64,000 nucleotides of DNA from CAWCUK01 sp963798775 (GTDB lineage Bacteria; Bacteroidota; Ignavibacteria; Ignavibacteriales; Ignavibacteriaceae). The notes under the pieces are model-generated. The model made no database searches, had not been told where the DNA came from, and saw only the letters and a list, made by a program, of their open reading frames with translations. Positions 54,857-64,000 of the stretch are shown piece after piece. Each line of letters begins with the position of its first letter. The first letter of the stretch is position 1. The DNA is taken from contig CAWCUK010000005.1 of the NCBI GenBank assembly GCA_963798775.1, positions 186,001 to 250,000 on the forward strand, given 5' to 3'. The position numbers and the translations under genes are program-made.

Positions 54857-56223
54857 TTATTCTGTTATCGGGAGAACATTAGCAATTGCTTCTGATAAGA
54901 TTTTCGACGGGAATAATTTTTATCGCGCTGTTTGATTTAATATTTTTACTATTATTTGAAGGAATAATTACTTGTTTAAAACCTAATTTTTCTGCTTCCT
55001 GTATTCTTTTTTCAATATGACCGACGCTTCTAACTTCTCCACCCAAACCGACTTCACCTATAAGAACTGTGTTATTATCAATTACTTTATCAAGAAGACT
55101 TGAAGCGATACTGCAGCAAACAGCAAAATCGACAGCGGGTTCATTTATTTTTACCCCGCCGGCCATATTTAAAAAAACATTATTTGCGGAGAGCCGGTAA
55201 CCGCTCTTTTTTCTAAAACCGCCAGTAAAATAGAAAATCTTCTGTAATCAAATCCGGTTGCAACTCTCTGAGGATTTCCAAAATTGGAAGGTGTAACTAA
55301 AGCTTGCACTTCCAGCAAAATCGGTCGGTTCCTTCCATACTTGAAGTAACAACAGAACCGGAAGTATTGCTGGTCTCGTTCACTTAAAAATAAGTTCACT
55401 GGGATTTATTACTTCAGTTAATCCATCTTCGTGCATTTCAAAAATACCAATTTCATTTGTACTGCCGAACCGGTTTTTTTGTGCTCTTAAAATTCTAAAT
55501 GAATGATGAGATTCACCTTCAAATTGAATTACTGTATCACAATGTGCTCCAGAATTTTCGGTCCGGCAATCATTCCTTCTTTTGTTACATGTCCGACTAA
55601 TAATAACGCAAAAATGTTTTTTCTTTGCCTCGTCCATTAAAAGTGAAGTACATTCTCTAATTTGTGTAACGGTTCCGGGCGAATTATCCAGTTCTCCTCG
55701 ATACATTGTTTGAATTGAATCTATTATTACTACGGAAGGCTGAAGTTCATTTATGGAAGCTATAATGGGACTTAAATCTGTTTCTGCAAGAATAAAAAAA
55801 TTATCGGAATTAATTTTTAAACGATTTGCTCTAATTTTAATTTGTTTTGTAGATTCTTCGCCCGTAACATAAAGTACTTTTTCTTTTATATTAGAAGCAG
55901 ACTGCATAGCCAAAGTTGATTTTCCGATTCCCGGATCACCACCCAAGAGAATAACGGAACCCGGCATAAGTCCGCCGCCTAAAACTCTGTCAAATTCGTT
56001 TATTTGAGTTTTAATTCTTTCTTCTTCGGTTGCGGATATATCTTTTATTTTTGTATAAGACAAAGCTCCTTTATAAACAGACGCTTTTTTCTTAGCGTTT
56101 GAAGTTTCAATTATTTCTTCTATAAATGTATTCCAATCTCGAGCATTCCGGGCATTTCCCAAGCCAGCGGAGTGATTCATAACCGCAGCCGGAACAAATG
56201 TATTTAATTTTTGTTTTACTCAT
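54857..56223 (-). CDS. radA: DNA repair protein RadA, many frameshifts
   Basis: RadA is a RecA-like ATPase that promotes branch migration in recombination. Reading across frames gives the full protein: start ATG at 56223, zinc finger YICSGCGYESL and GKCPEC, Walker A LGGDPGIGKSTLAMQ, VTGEEST, the RadA-specific VGHVTKEGMIAGPKILEHIV (only in a shifted frame), FLSERD, SGSVVTSSMEGT, VATGFDYRRFSILLAVLEK, GYRLSANNVFLNMAGGVK and a Lon-like C-terminus ending IANVLPITE at 54857. At least seven single-base shifts lie near 54893, 55190, 55345, 55390, 55565, 55615 and 56145, some cancelling each other. Joined length is about 455 residues, the usual size. The conserved residues are intact, so base-calling errors are the best explanation. 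Confidence 0.9.
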
Positions 56224-56302
56224 TTTTTATTGGATACTATGGGAATTTTAAAATTACTAAAATTTCCGGTGATAGCCTGGACGGTAAAAGCTAAAAAAAC
56301 AA

Positions 56303-58887
56303 TTATAAATCGGAAATAATTTCTTCAACTTTATTTAAAGCTTCCGGAATTTTATCAATATCTCTTCCGCCGGCAGTTGCAAGATGAGGCCTTCCGCCGC
56401 CGCCGCCGCCCACAACTTTAGCCAATTCCCCAACAACTTTGCCCGCTTTAATTTTACCGGATTTAATTAAATCATCAGTTACTACACAAACAATACCTAC
56501 TTTATCTTCTATTTCAGCAATTAATACTCCGACTCCGGATTTTAATTTATTTCTTAGTTCATCGCCGAATGATTTTAATTCATCCATATTTTCAGCATTA
56601 ACTTTAGCTTTATGAATTTTTATTCCGTTTACCTCGGTGAATTTTTCAATAACAGAATCTAATTGCCCAAGCTTGCTATGCATTTTTAATTCTGCAATTT
56701 CTTTTTCTAACTTCTTCTTTTCGTCTGTTAATTCGGCAATTTTTTCATCAGATTTTTTAATCGAATTTAGCTGATGATCAATAAATCGTTCAACACCAAG
56801 ACCGGTAACAGCTTCAATTCTCCTAACTCCGCTTGCAATAGAATTTTCACTTATTATTTTAAATAACCCTATTTGCGAAGAATTTTGAACATGAGTTCCG
56901 CCGCAGAATTCCATACTGAAATCTCCAAACTGAACCACATTTACAAAATCACCGTATTTATCTCCGAAGAACATAAGCGCACCCATTTTTTTAGCTTCAT
57001 CAAAAGGAATATTTCTATGATGTTGAAGTTGGATATTCCTTCTTAATTGTTCGTTTACAATTGTTTCAATTTCTCTTATTTCTTCATTACTTAATTTTGT
57101 AAAATGCGTAAAGTCAAAACGAAGATGATCCGGGCCAACATAAGAACCGGCTTGGTGAACATGAGTTCCTAAAATTTTTCTTAACGCGGCATGCAGAAAA
57201 TGAGTAGCGGAATGATTTCGCATAATATCCCATCTTCTGTTTTCATCAACTTTTGCTATTACTTCACTTCCTAAAATTAAAGGAATGTCATTTTCATTTT
57301 CTAAAACATGAATAGTTTTATTTTCAATTTTTGTAACATCCAGAACATTAAAAGGATTATTCGAAATAATTAAATTTCCGGCATCATCAATTTGTCCCCC
57401 GGCTTCAACATAAAACGGAGTTTTATCTAAAATAACTAAATCCGATCCATTTTCTTTTTTATGCCCGATTATTTTTGAATTAGATAATAATTCATCATAG
57501 CCAGTGAACCGCGGATTTTCGGTATCAAGTATTTCAAAATGTATTCAAATCATTTGTGGAAATATTAACCGAAGCAAATTTATCTTTAGAAGCGTCTCTG
57601 GCTCTCTGTTTTTGTTCTTCCATTAATAGATTAAAACCTTCTTCATCAATAGTAAAACCTTTTTCCTGAGCCATAACATTTGTTAAATCAACCGGAAAGC
57701 CATAGGTATCATATAATTTAAAAACTTCTTCACCGGGAATAATTTTTAACTCTTCTTCAGACAAACCGGCGATTAATGATTCAAATAAATCAATTCCTCT
57801 ATCTAGAGTAGCGTTAAAACTTTCTTCTTCGGCTTTAATTACCTTTTTAACATAATCTTTCTTTTCAATAATTTCCGGGAAAACATCTCCCATAGTTTCG
57901 GTTAAAACATCAACAAGTTCATATAGAAAGGGTTTTTTAAGATTTAATTTTCTACCGTATCTGGCTGCTCTTCTTAAAATTCTTCTCAAAACATAACCTC
58001 GTCCGTCGTTACCCGGAACCGCGCCATCGGCAATCGCGAATGTTAAAGTTCTTATATGATCCGCGATTACGCGCATAGGAATTTTATTTTCTTCAGTACT
58101 ATATTTTACGCCGGATATTTCAGAGATTTTATTTATTAAAGGAGTAAAAACATCAGTATCATAATTTGAACTTTTATTCTGCAGAACAGCGCATACACGT
58201 TCGAATCCCATTCCGGTATCCACATGTTTCGCGGGTAAATTCGTGAAGTTTTCCTTCAGCATCACGATTAAATTGTATGAATACAAGATTCCAAATTTCA
58301 ATACATTCCGGAACACCGGCATTTACTAAATCGGGATTATCAAAATCATCACTTAAAGTTATATGGATTTCGGAACAAGGCCCGCACGGCCCGGTTTCAC
58401 CCATCTCCCAAAAATTATCTTTTTCGTCAAACTTAAGAATATGTTCCGGTTTAATATCAGTTTTTGTTTTCCATATTTCCAAAGCTTCATCATCGGTTCT
58501 ATACACAGTTGCCCAAAGCCGTTCTTTCGGTAATTTCCAAACTTCGGTCAATAATTCCCAAGCCCACTGTATCGCTTCGTTTTTATAGTAATCACCAAAG
58601 GACCAATTACCCAGCATTTCAAAAAAAGTATGATGATAAGTATCGTGTCCTACTTCTTCCAAATCATTATGTTTTCCACTAACTCGTATACATTTTTGTG
58701 TATCTGCGGCGCGGCTGTAATTTCGGCTGCCTGTCCCGAGAAAAACATCTTTAAATTGATTCATTCCCGCGTTTGCAAATAGTAAAGTAGGATCATCAAA
58801 CGGCACAACAGGCGCGCTTGGTACAATGCGATGATTTTTATTTTTGAAGAATTCTAAAAACTGCTGTCTTATTTCTCTTGAAGTCAT
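56303..58887 (-). CDS. alaS: Alanyl-tRNA synthetase, two frameshifts
   Basis: The essential enzyme that charges tRNA-Ala. Start ATG at 58887 (MTSREIRQQFLEFF). The aminoacylation domain has PSAPVVPFDDPTLLFANAGM and FWEMGETGPCGPCSEIH. The frame shifts near 58250 into KHVDTGMGFERVCAVLQ and again near 57538 into DTENPRFTGYDELL. The editing domain has HSATHFLHAALRKIL and FCGGTHV; the C-terminal domain ends with VVGGGGGGRPHLATAGG. Total is about 861 residues, the usual size. Because a cell cannot live without this gene, both shifts are most likely sequence errors. Confidence 0.93.
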
Positions 58888-58994
58888 TTTTTTCCAAATA
58901 TTTTTTTTCGAAATGTAAAGATAATAAAATAAGGTTAAAGCATAAATACGCAAATATAGTAGGATAATAAGAGCGTGAGTATAAAAATGTAGAA

Positions 58995-59030
58995 CTGTTT
59001 TATTTAGTGTTTTATTTAGTGCTTTATTTA
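58995..59030 (+). repeat. Three tandem 12-bp repeats before the sigma factor gene
   Basis: Copies CTGTTTTATTTA (58995-59006), GTGTTTTATTTA (59007-59018) and GTGCTTTATTTA (59019-59030) lie head to tail in the 210-base gap between alaS and the sigma factor gene. They could be activator or sigma binding sites, or simple-sequence expansion. Confidence 0.55.
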
Positions 59031-59097
59031 TTGATTTTTAGAAACCTTAGTTTTACTTTTACTTCTATAATTATGAGTAACAAAACGGCGAGATACT

Positions 59098-59679
59098 TTG
59101 GCTGTAAATAAACCTTCATCTGATCTAGAACTTATACAGCGAGTTGCTTCTTACGATTCCAAAGCGCTTGAAGCATTGTATAATCGCTATTCTCCCCTGC
59201 TTTTTACAATTATTAAAAAAATTGTTGCCGATGCGGAACTTGCCGAAGATATACTATCCGATGTATTTGTAATTATTTGGAGAAAAATAAATCAATTCGA
59301 TTTATCTGCGGGAAATGTTTACACTTGGTTTATAACTCTGGCTAGAAATAAAGCTATTGATGAAATTAGAAGACGAGAAAATCCGGGAAAAACCGAAGAG
59401 TATTCGGATGATTATGAAAATGAGTTTATAATTCCAAAATTATCAAAATCTATAGAACCTATCGATTTAAAAACAGCTTTAAATATAAAACACGGTGTAG
59501 AATCGGCATTAAATAAATTAACCGAAGCTCAGAAATACGTTATTTATCTTGCTTTTTATGAAGGACTCACACAGAATGAAATTGCGTCCAAATTGAATAT
59601 TCCGCTTCCTACTGTAAAAGCTAAAATTCAGAATGCATTAATCAATTTAAAAGATAATTTGATTAAAGGGGAAGCATAA
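59098..59679 (+). CDS. ECF-type RNA polymerase sigma factor
   Basis: A 193-residue sigma-70 family protein of the ECF group. Region 2 has LEALYNRYSPLLFTII, AEDILSDVFVIIWRKI and WFITLARNKAIDEIRRR; region 4 has LTEAQKYVIYLAFYEGLTQNEIA split here, then LNIPLPTVKAKIQNAL. The annotated start is a TTG with a poor ribosome site. An ATG at 59073 (MSNKTARYF) is one base out of frame, so a small indel near 59095 may hide the real start. The anti-sigma gene begins directly after its stop. Confidence 0.88.
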   Translation: MAVNKPSSDLELIQRVASYDSKALEALYNRYSPLLFTIIKKIVADAELAEDILSDVFVIIWRKINQFDLSAGNVYTWFITLARNKAIDEIRRRENPGKTEEYSDDYENEFIIPKLSKSIEPIDLKTALNIKHGVESALNKLTEAQKYVIYLAFYEGLTQNEIASKLNIPLPTVKAKIQNALINLKDNLIKGEA

Positions 59680-60885
59680 ATGACGGAAATTAAAGATTTA
59701 CTTTTTGCGTATACTTTGGGTTGTCTCGATAAAGAAGATTTATTGAAGTTTGAAGATTTTCTTAAAAATAGTGATGATGTTCCGGAACAACAACTGGGCG
59801 AATATCAAAATTTAACCGCGCTGCTCCCCACTATTTTAAATATTGAAACACCATCGGCAAAAGCAAAAGATAAAGTGGCCAGAAAACTTTACAGAATTAA
59901 AGATGAAAAGAGGGAGCAAAGTACTAAAACTGAATCTAATCCGGAAATTACAGAACCCGGTATTGCGGAGGAAAAACAAAAAACATCCAATCAGCCTTCT
60001 GATGATATAAATGAAGTACTACCGGAAGGGACAACGAGAGAACAAAATTTTTCCAGATTTGCACCCGAAACAGAAGAAATTTTTCCGGAAGAAAATATGG
60101 CCGAAGAAGATATTCCCGATACTTTGGAATCCGATTTTTATCGTCCTTCGCAGGAAACACAAATTAGAAATCGGGATTTTAACTCTCCCGCCGATGAGAA
60201 TGAATTTGTAGTTGATTTGGGAGAAGAAAATTTTCATGAAGAAGACGCGACTTCCGATTCCGTGCATGAAACTGAAATGAATACTGGAAATAATTTTTCG
60301 GAAACGCCAAAACACGCGTATACTACTGCTAATGATGATGAAAAAGTTGAAGTTAAAAAGAAAAGTTATTTTGGTTTAATCGGAGCTTTCCTGTTATTCT
60401 TTCTAATAGTAATAGGGATAATATTTGCGTATTTAAAAATTTCTTCAGATGTAAAAGATTATAAAAACCAGGTAACCAAACTTAATGAAGAGATAAAAAA
60501 TCTTTCAGCACAATATAGCGGAAATAAAGAGCTCCAAAATATTTTGCTTTCGCAGGATGTAAAAATAATTAATCTTGATGGAACATCGATAAATCCCAGC
60601 GGTTTTGGAAAAATAATTGTAAGCGCCGATAATGGCAGAGGATTTTTACAATTTTCCCAAATGCCTACTTTAGATGATAATAAAGTATATCAGTTATGGA
60701 TGAATTTCGGAGGAAGCAATTATTCTTTGGGAGTTTATAATCCTGCAGGCAAATCTGAAAGCTATACTTTTAATTCACCGAAACTCTCAAAAGAATATGA
60801 TACAACTTTTATAGTTACGGAAGAACCGGCAGGAGGTTCTAAAAATCCCGGGAGGAAAGTTTTTTTAACCGGTAAATTAAAATAA
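59680..60885 (+). CDS. RskA-type anti-sigma factor, single-pass membrane protein
   Basis: A 401-residue protein. The N-terminal 75 residues (LLFAYTLGCLDKEDLLKFEDF) form the sigma-binding part; there is no HxxxCxxC zinc motif, so it is the zinc-free RskA type. A very acidic, low-complexity linker of about 120 residues follows. One membrane helix lies at about 231-251 (YFGLIGAFLLFFLIVIGIIFA). The periplasmic domain is of the anti-sigma-K factor C-terminal type (SADNGRGFLQFSQMPTL, YQLWMNFGG, FIVTEEPAGG). It should hold the upstream sigma factor at the membrane until a signal triggers proteolysis. Start ATG directly follows the sigma stop (TAAATG). Confidence 0.87.
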   Translation: MTEIKDLLFAYTLGCLDKEDLLKFEDFLKNSDDVPEQQLGEYQNLTALLPTILNIETPSAKAKDKVARKLYRIKDEKREQSTKTESNPEITEPGIAEEKQKTSNQPSDDINEVLPEGTTREQNFSRFAPETEEIFPEENMAEEDIPDTLESDFYRPSQETQIRNRDFNSPADENEFVVDLGEENFHEEDATSDSVHETEMNTGNNFSETPKHAYTTANDDEKVEVKKKSYFGLIGAFLLFFLIVIGIIFAYLKISSDVKDYKNQVTKLNEEIKNLSAQYSGNKELQNILLSQDVKIINLDGTSINPSGFGKIIVSADNGRGFLQFSQMPTLDDNKVYQLWMNFGGSNYSLGVYNPAGKSESYTFNSPKLSKEYDTTFIVTEEPAGGSKNPGRKVFLTGKLK

Positions 60886-61392
60886 CTATTTTTTTCGTTC
60901 CCACAGAAGAAACAACAATCCGACCAGAATTATTGCCACCGGCCAATATTTCATCAAAATTTTCACAAAAGAAGAAGTAAAAGAATTAAAGCTAAGCGAG
61001 CCAATTATAAAGGTGAAAATTAAGCCAAACAAAAGCAGAATTATTGAAATCGGGAGAAAAATATTATGAGTGGAATCATCGACAAAAACCATAAATGAAC
61101 TGATGCCTACAATAAAAAAAGTAGAAGGAAAAATTAATTCAGAAGGATTGGGAAAATCAAAATTATTCAATAAGAAAAGAACTATTCCAACCAAAAAAAC
61201 TGCGGTTCCGGTAAAAACAATCCCGCTTTTCCTTTTGCCCATGAAGAGATAAACTATACTGATGCCGAAAAAAATGAATAGATAACCTAAAATTTCACTC
61301 CCTTCCACATCAATAATCCCAAATAATTTTAGAAAAATTGAGAAAGCGAGAAATACTAAGAGATAAATGGTAATGGATTGGCTGCTTTTCAC
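60886..61392 (-). CDS. Small polytopic membrane protein, unknown
   Basis: A 168-residue protein with about five hydrophobic helices, for example YLFIFFGISIVYLFMG and YWPVAIILVGLLFLLWERKK at the end. Short loops with FPNPSELIFPSTFFI. It resembles the membrane domains of LiaF/DUF5668-type proteins, where a YWP-x-x-x-I-L-x-G motif recurs, but I would not assign a function. It abuts the convergent anti-sigma gene with no gap. Confidence 0.6.
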   Translation of the reverse strand: MKSSQSITIYLLVFLAFSIFLKLFGIIDVEGSEILGYLFIFFGISIVYLFMGKRKSGIVFTGTAVFLVGIVLFLLNNFDFPNPSELIFPSTFFIVGISSFMVFVDDSTHNIFLPISIILLLFGLIFTFIIGSLSFNSFTSSFVKILMKYWPVAIILVGLLFLLWERKK

Positions 61393-61476
61393 GGTATTCT
61401 TTTTTTTGTGTAAAGAAAAATATAGTTTATAATAGAACTTTAAGAAATGATAAGGCTCATTATTTATAGAACCCGG

Positions 61477-62072
61477 TTATTTTTCTGCCGCTTTTCTTGT
61501 ACCAATCACCCTTCTTTCGGTAATTACTTTATCAATTCGAATATCATGATAATCAGTTTCAATTTTACCGAAAAGCTGAAATTCATAAGCCAGCGCGTAT
61601 CTCGGCGCGAATGATTTTTTCAGCAGCCTGTCATAAAAACCGCCGCCGTACCCTACTCTTTGCCCCAACAATGAAATTGCCACACATGGTACAATAATTA
61701 AATCTATGTCGCTCATATCATCATCAAATCCTACCGACGGCTCATAGAAACCATGCCTATTCAATTTAAGATCTTTCCAGGAAGAAAAAGGATATCTTTT
61801 AAATTCTTTTCCTTTTGGATAAAGTTTAGGAATGAAGACGGCTTTACCTCTGCCGATTGCAAAATCTATTATTCTTTTTGTGTCTACTTCACCATGAACT
61901 TTTGAAGCATAAATAAAAATATTTTTTGCGTATACAAAATCATCCATTTGAAATATTCTCTGTGAAATTCGGCTGGACAATTGAGCCGCTTGAACGGGAG
62001 AAATTTCATTTCTTCTTTTAAAGCCGTTTTAAATGCTTCTGATTTTGGAGTGCTTTCTCTTTTTGTATGCAA
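61477..62072 (-). CDS. 5-formyltetrahydrofolate cyclo-ligase, one frameshift
   Basis: The enzyme uses ATP to turn 5-formyl-THF into 5,10-methenyl-THF in folate metabolism. The main frame contains VFIPKLYPKGKEFKRYPF, the ATP/substrate motif GQRVGYGGGFYDRLL and IIVPCVAIS. Its N-terminus is completed by RRNEISPVQAAQLSSRISQ, which joins to SEAFKTALK from another frame at an indel near 62012. The start is probably the TTG at 62072. The joined length of 198 residues is normal. Confidence 0.87.
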
Positions 62073-62128
62073 ATTATCCTGCTTTTTTTAAAAAGAAATA
62101 GAAAGAAATAAGATTTTTTAAACTATGG

Positions 62129-63052
62129 TTATAAAATTCTTTGGCCTAAACTGCTGGCAATAATTTCGGCCGCGAAAACAGCGCTTTTATTTTTATCATC
62201 TAAAATCGGGTTAACTTCGGTAACTTCAAGAGAAGACATTGCGCCGCTATCAGCAATAGCTTCCATAATTAGATGAGCTTCACGGTAACTTAAACCGCCG
62301 GGCACCGGAGTTCCGACCCCGGGCGCAACTGTGGGATCAACACTGTCCAAATCAAAACTTACGTGAATATGATCGACCTTTTCCTTTAGTTCTTTAATTA
62401 CTTTAGTAATTATTTTATGAATTCCTTTTTTATCAACTTCCGTCATAGTATAAACAGGAAGTCCAACCTCTTTAATATTTAATCTTTCTTGAGGATCAAT
62501 ACTTCTGACTCCAATTAACGCGCAATTTTCGGCTTTAATTTTTGGAGAAAAACCAAAAAGATTAACAAGTTTTTCATGTCCCAATCCTAAAGAAGCCGCC
62601 ATTGGCATTCCGTGAATATTTCCGGAAGGTGTTGTTGAATCTGTATTCATATCCGCGTGAGCGTCAATCCAAATTACACCGAGTTCAAGATTATTATTTT
62701 TGCAATAAGAGGAAATTCCCGCAATTGAGCCGAGAGCCATTGAATGATCACCCCCCAAACATAATGGGAATTGTCCTTTTTCTAAAACCTTTTCAACCTT
62801 TGAAGCCAATATTTTTGAAGGTTTTAAAATTTCTGTTAAATATTTAAGCTTACTGTCGGTAATTTTTTGTTTTTCCATTATTTGAATAAAAATATCACCG
62901 CTATCAATAACCTTATAACCTAACCGTTCTAATTTTTCTCTTAAAAAAGCAATTCGTAAAGCTGAAGGCCCCATATCCACGCCGCGTCTATCCGCCCCTA
63001 AATCCATTGGAAATCCAATTATATTTATAGTTTTGGTCTGTGGTTTTTTCAT
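62129..63052 (-). CDS. rocF: Arginase
   Basis: A 307-residue ureohydrolase. MDLGADRRGVDMGPSALR at the N-terminus is arginase-like. Manganese ligands lie in LGGDHSMALG near residue 100, WIDAHADMNTDSTTPSGNIHG near residue 128 (shown only up to this point) and SFDLDSVDPTVAPG near residue 225. It splits arginine into ornithine and urea. No urease gene is in the window. Monocistronic; a 228-base gap with nothing I recognise separates it from the divergent SpoIID-like gene. Confidence 0.92.
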   Translation of the reverse strand: MKKPQTKTINIIGFPMDLGADRRGVDMGPSALRIAFLREKLERLGYKVIDSGDIFIQIMEKQKITDSKLKYLTEILKPSKILASKVEKVLEKGQFPLCLGGDHSMALGSIAGISSYCKNNNLELGVIWIDAHADMNTDSTTPSGNIHGMPMAASLGLGHEKLVNLFGFSPKIKAENCALIGVRSIDPQERLNIKEVGLPVYTMTEVDKKGIHKIITKVIKELKEKVDHIHVSFDLDSVDPTVAPGVGTPVPGGLSYREAHLIMEAIADSGAMSSLEVTEVNPILDDKNKSAVFAAEIIASSLGQRIL

Positions 63053-63280
63053 ATAAATATTCTTCTTTTTGTTGAACAGTAAAGTTTAGTAGAACATTAA
63101 CTTAAAAAGATTAGTTCAAATTTCCCAATAGAAACAACAGGTTTTAATCGATAAAAGTTAAGAAAAGGAAAAAGCATAAAATTAAATAAGGATAGTTTTA
63201 AATTGATAATGCTTATATTTTGGATTCAAAATTTTTCATTTTATATAAATTTCTATAAATACAAAAAAAATTGAAAGCTA

Positions 63281-64000
63281 ATGATAACAATAACTGAAGA
63301 ACCACAAATAAGCGTTGGTATTTTATCCGATAAACAAATTAATTTTGAACTTCACGGAGATTTTAAATCAGCGGGTTTTAAACATCATTTCAGCGGAAGA
63401 TTTACCGCAGAAGTTGTGGAAAATAGAATTATCTGCAGCAAAGGAAATGAAAAACTTGAGATATCCGATGAAATAATATTTGAACCGCAAAATTCTGATC
63501 TTGAATCTTTTTTAATTAGAGATGTTACAATCGGTGTAAAATTTCACTGGGAAAGAAAAGAAAAGCAGCGTTTTACGGGTTCGTTAAAACTTATAAAAGA
63601 AAACGGAATGATAACCGTTATAAATATTCTTCCGATAGAAAAATATTTAATAAGCGTTATCTCTTCAGAAATGAGCGCTAAATGTTCTCTTCAATTGCTT
63701 AAAGCCCACGCTATTATTTCAAGAAGTTGGCTGCTTGCTCAAATTGAAAAATCAAATTCGCTTAAATCACAAAAGCTTGAATATCAGGCTGTTTTTGAAA
63801 CCAATACTCAACTTGTGAAATGGTACGACAGAGAAGACCACACTTTGTACGACGTGTGCGCCGATGACCATTGCCAGCGTTATCAAGGTATAACTAAAGT
63901 TTTTACCGATGTTGCGAGACAGGCAGTTGCCCAAACCAATGGAATTGTGCTTTCTTCCGATGATACCATTTGCGACGCAAGATATTCAAAATCGTGCGGC
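63281..64000 (+). CDS. SpoIID/LytB domain protein, 5' part only
   Basis: The frame is open from the ATG at 63281 to the window end (240 residues). It starts MITITEEPQISVGILSDK without a signal peptide. The SpoIID core is seen as LPIEKYLISVISSEMSAKCS, LKAHAIISRSWLLAQ, DVCADDHCQRYQG and the Asp/Ser-rich IVLSSDDTICDARYSKSCGG cut by the window. SpoIID is a lytic transglycosylase acting on peptidoglycan stripped of stem peptides; homologues in non-sporulating bacteria have unknown or regulatory roles. The 3' part is missing. Confidence 0.85.
   Translation, partial: MITITEEPQISVGILSDKQINFELHGDFKSAGFKHHFSGRFTAEVVENRIICSKGNEKLEISDEIIFEPQNSDLESFLIRDVTIGVKFHWERKEKQRFTGSLKLIKENGMITVINILPIEKYLISVISSEMSAKCSLQLLKAHAIISRSWLLAQIEKSNSLKSQKLEYQAVFETNTQLVKWYDREDHTLYDVCADDHCQRYQGITKVFTDVARQAVAQTNGIVLSSDDTICDARYSKSCG

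Noticed and set aside
54433..58887. radA, alaS and the RRM gene as pseudogenes
   Set aside because: Conserved motifs are intact across the shifts, and alaS is essential; sequence error is more likely.
1..64000. CRISPR arrays, tRNA or rRNA genes, prophage, transposases, classical riboswitches
   Set aside because: Looked for direct repeat-spacer patterns, cloverleaf motifs, phage and IS genes and riboswitch consensus strings by eye; none found. A covariance-model search (Infernal/Rfam, tRNAscan) would be decisive.

Overview
The window is AT-rich (about one third G+C by eye) and gene-dense. It looks like chromosome of an Ignavibacteria/Chlorobi/Bacteroidota-type bacterium, most likely the Ignavibacteriales group. 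The evidence is: a secreted M1 aminopeptidase with a type IX secretion tail containing the QNFPNPFNPET motif; a TonB-dependent receptor and a DUF5686-like protein, both with carboxypeptidase-regulatory N-terminal domains; a long IspG with a large insert; a NusG-like (UpxY-type) antiterminator; and TAnnTTTG-like promoter sequences. This placement is inference, since no 16S rRNA or other phylogenetic marker was tested. I see no phage, insertion sequence, CRISPR array, tRNA or rRNA.

Layout. 1-8.8 kb: end of a metallophosphatase, an ADP-forming acyl-CoA ligase, a seven-PAS histidine kinase, an aromatic amino acid decarboxylase and MarC. 8.8-17.8 kb: M1 peptidase, dodecin facing CobO, DinB-like and beta-hydroxyacid dehydrogenase genes, a Tat-exported metallo-beta-lactamase fold protein, RpiB, a MarR regulator with its own palindrome, sirtuin and YhaM-like nuclease. 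17.9-21.4 kb: UpxY/NusG-like factor, UDP-glucose dehydrogenase, hybrid kinase with a degenerate receiver. 21.6-27.3 kb: TonB receptor, persulfide dioxygenase-rhodanese fusion with TauE exporter, geranylgeranyl reductase with ferredoxin. 27.3-38 kb: housekeeping block dnaG, ispG, nif3, zinc-ribbon protein, RNase P RNA, recJ, yebC, ruvC, ruvA. 38-44.3 kb: FAH-family hydrolase, PaiB-like protein, an AMP-forming ligase, a small Rho_N-type protein, a beta-barrel protein and the ergothioneine pair egtB-egtD. 44.4-54.4 kb: M49 lipoprotein peptidase, L,D-transpeptidase, HAD phosphatase, an M16 protease pair and a DUF5686 protein. 54.4-64 kb: RRM protein, radA, alaS, sigma/anti-sigma pair, a membrane protein, 5-formyl-THF cyclo-ligase, arginase and the start of a SpoIID-like gene.

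How genes work together. Several pairs look functional: oxidation of persulfide to sulfite followed by sulfite export; ferredoxin feeding a prenyl reductase; EgtD then EgtB for ergothioneine; a two-subunit M16 protease; ECF sigma with its anti-sigma factor; RuvC with RuvA.

Sequence quality. At least ten well-conserved genes are broken by single-base shifts, many in short A or T runs, while the protein sequence on both sides stays intact. The density is extreme between 53.5 and 58.3 kb, where essential alaS and radA are affected. I read these as consensus indel errors rather than pseudogenes, and I annotate whole genes across the shifts. I did not find a clearly undescribed multi-gene system. 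The best leads are a structured GC-rich element at 33.54 kb, the degenerate receiver at about 20.1 kb, the PDO-rhodanese/TauE operon, and the short ORF plus terminator directly in front of nif3.
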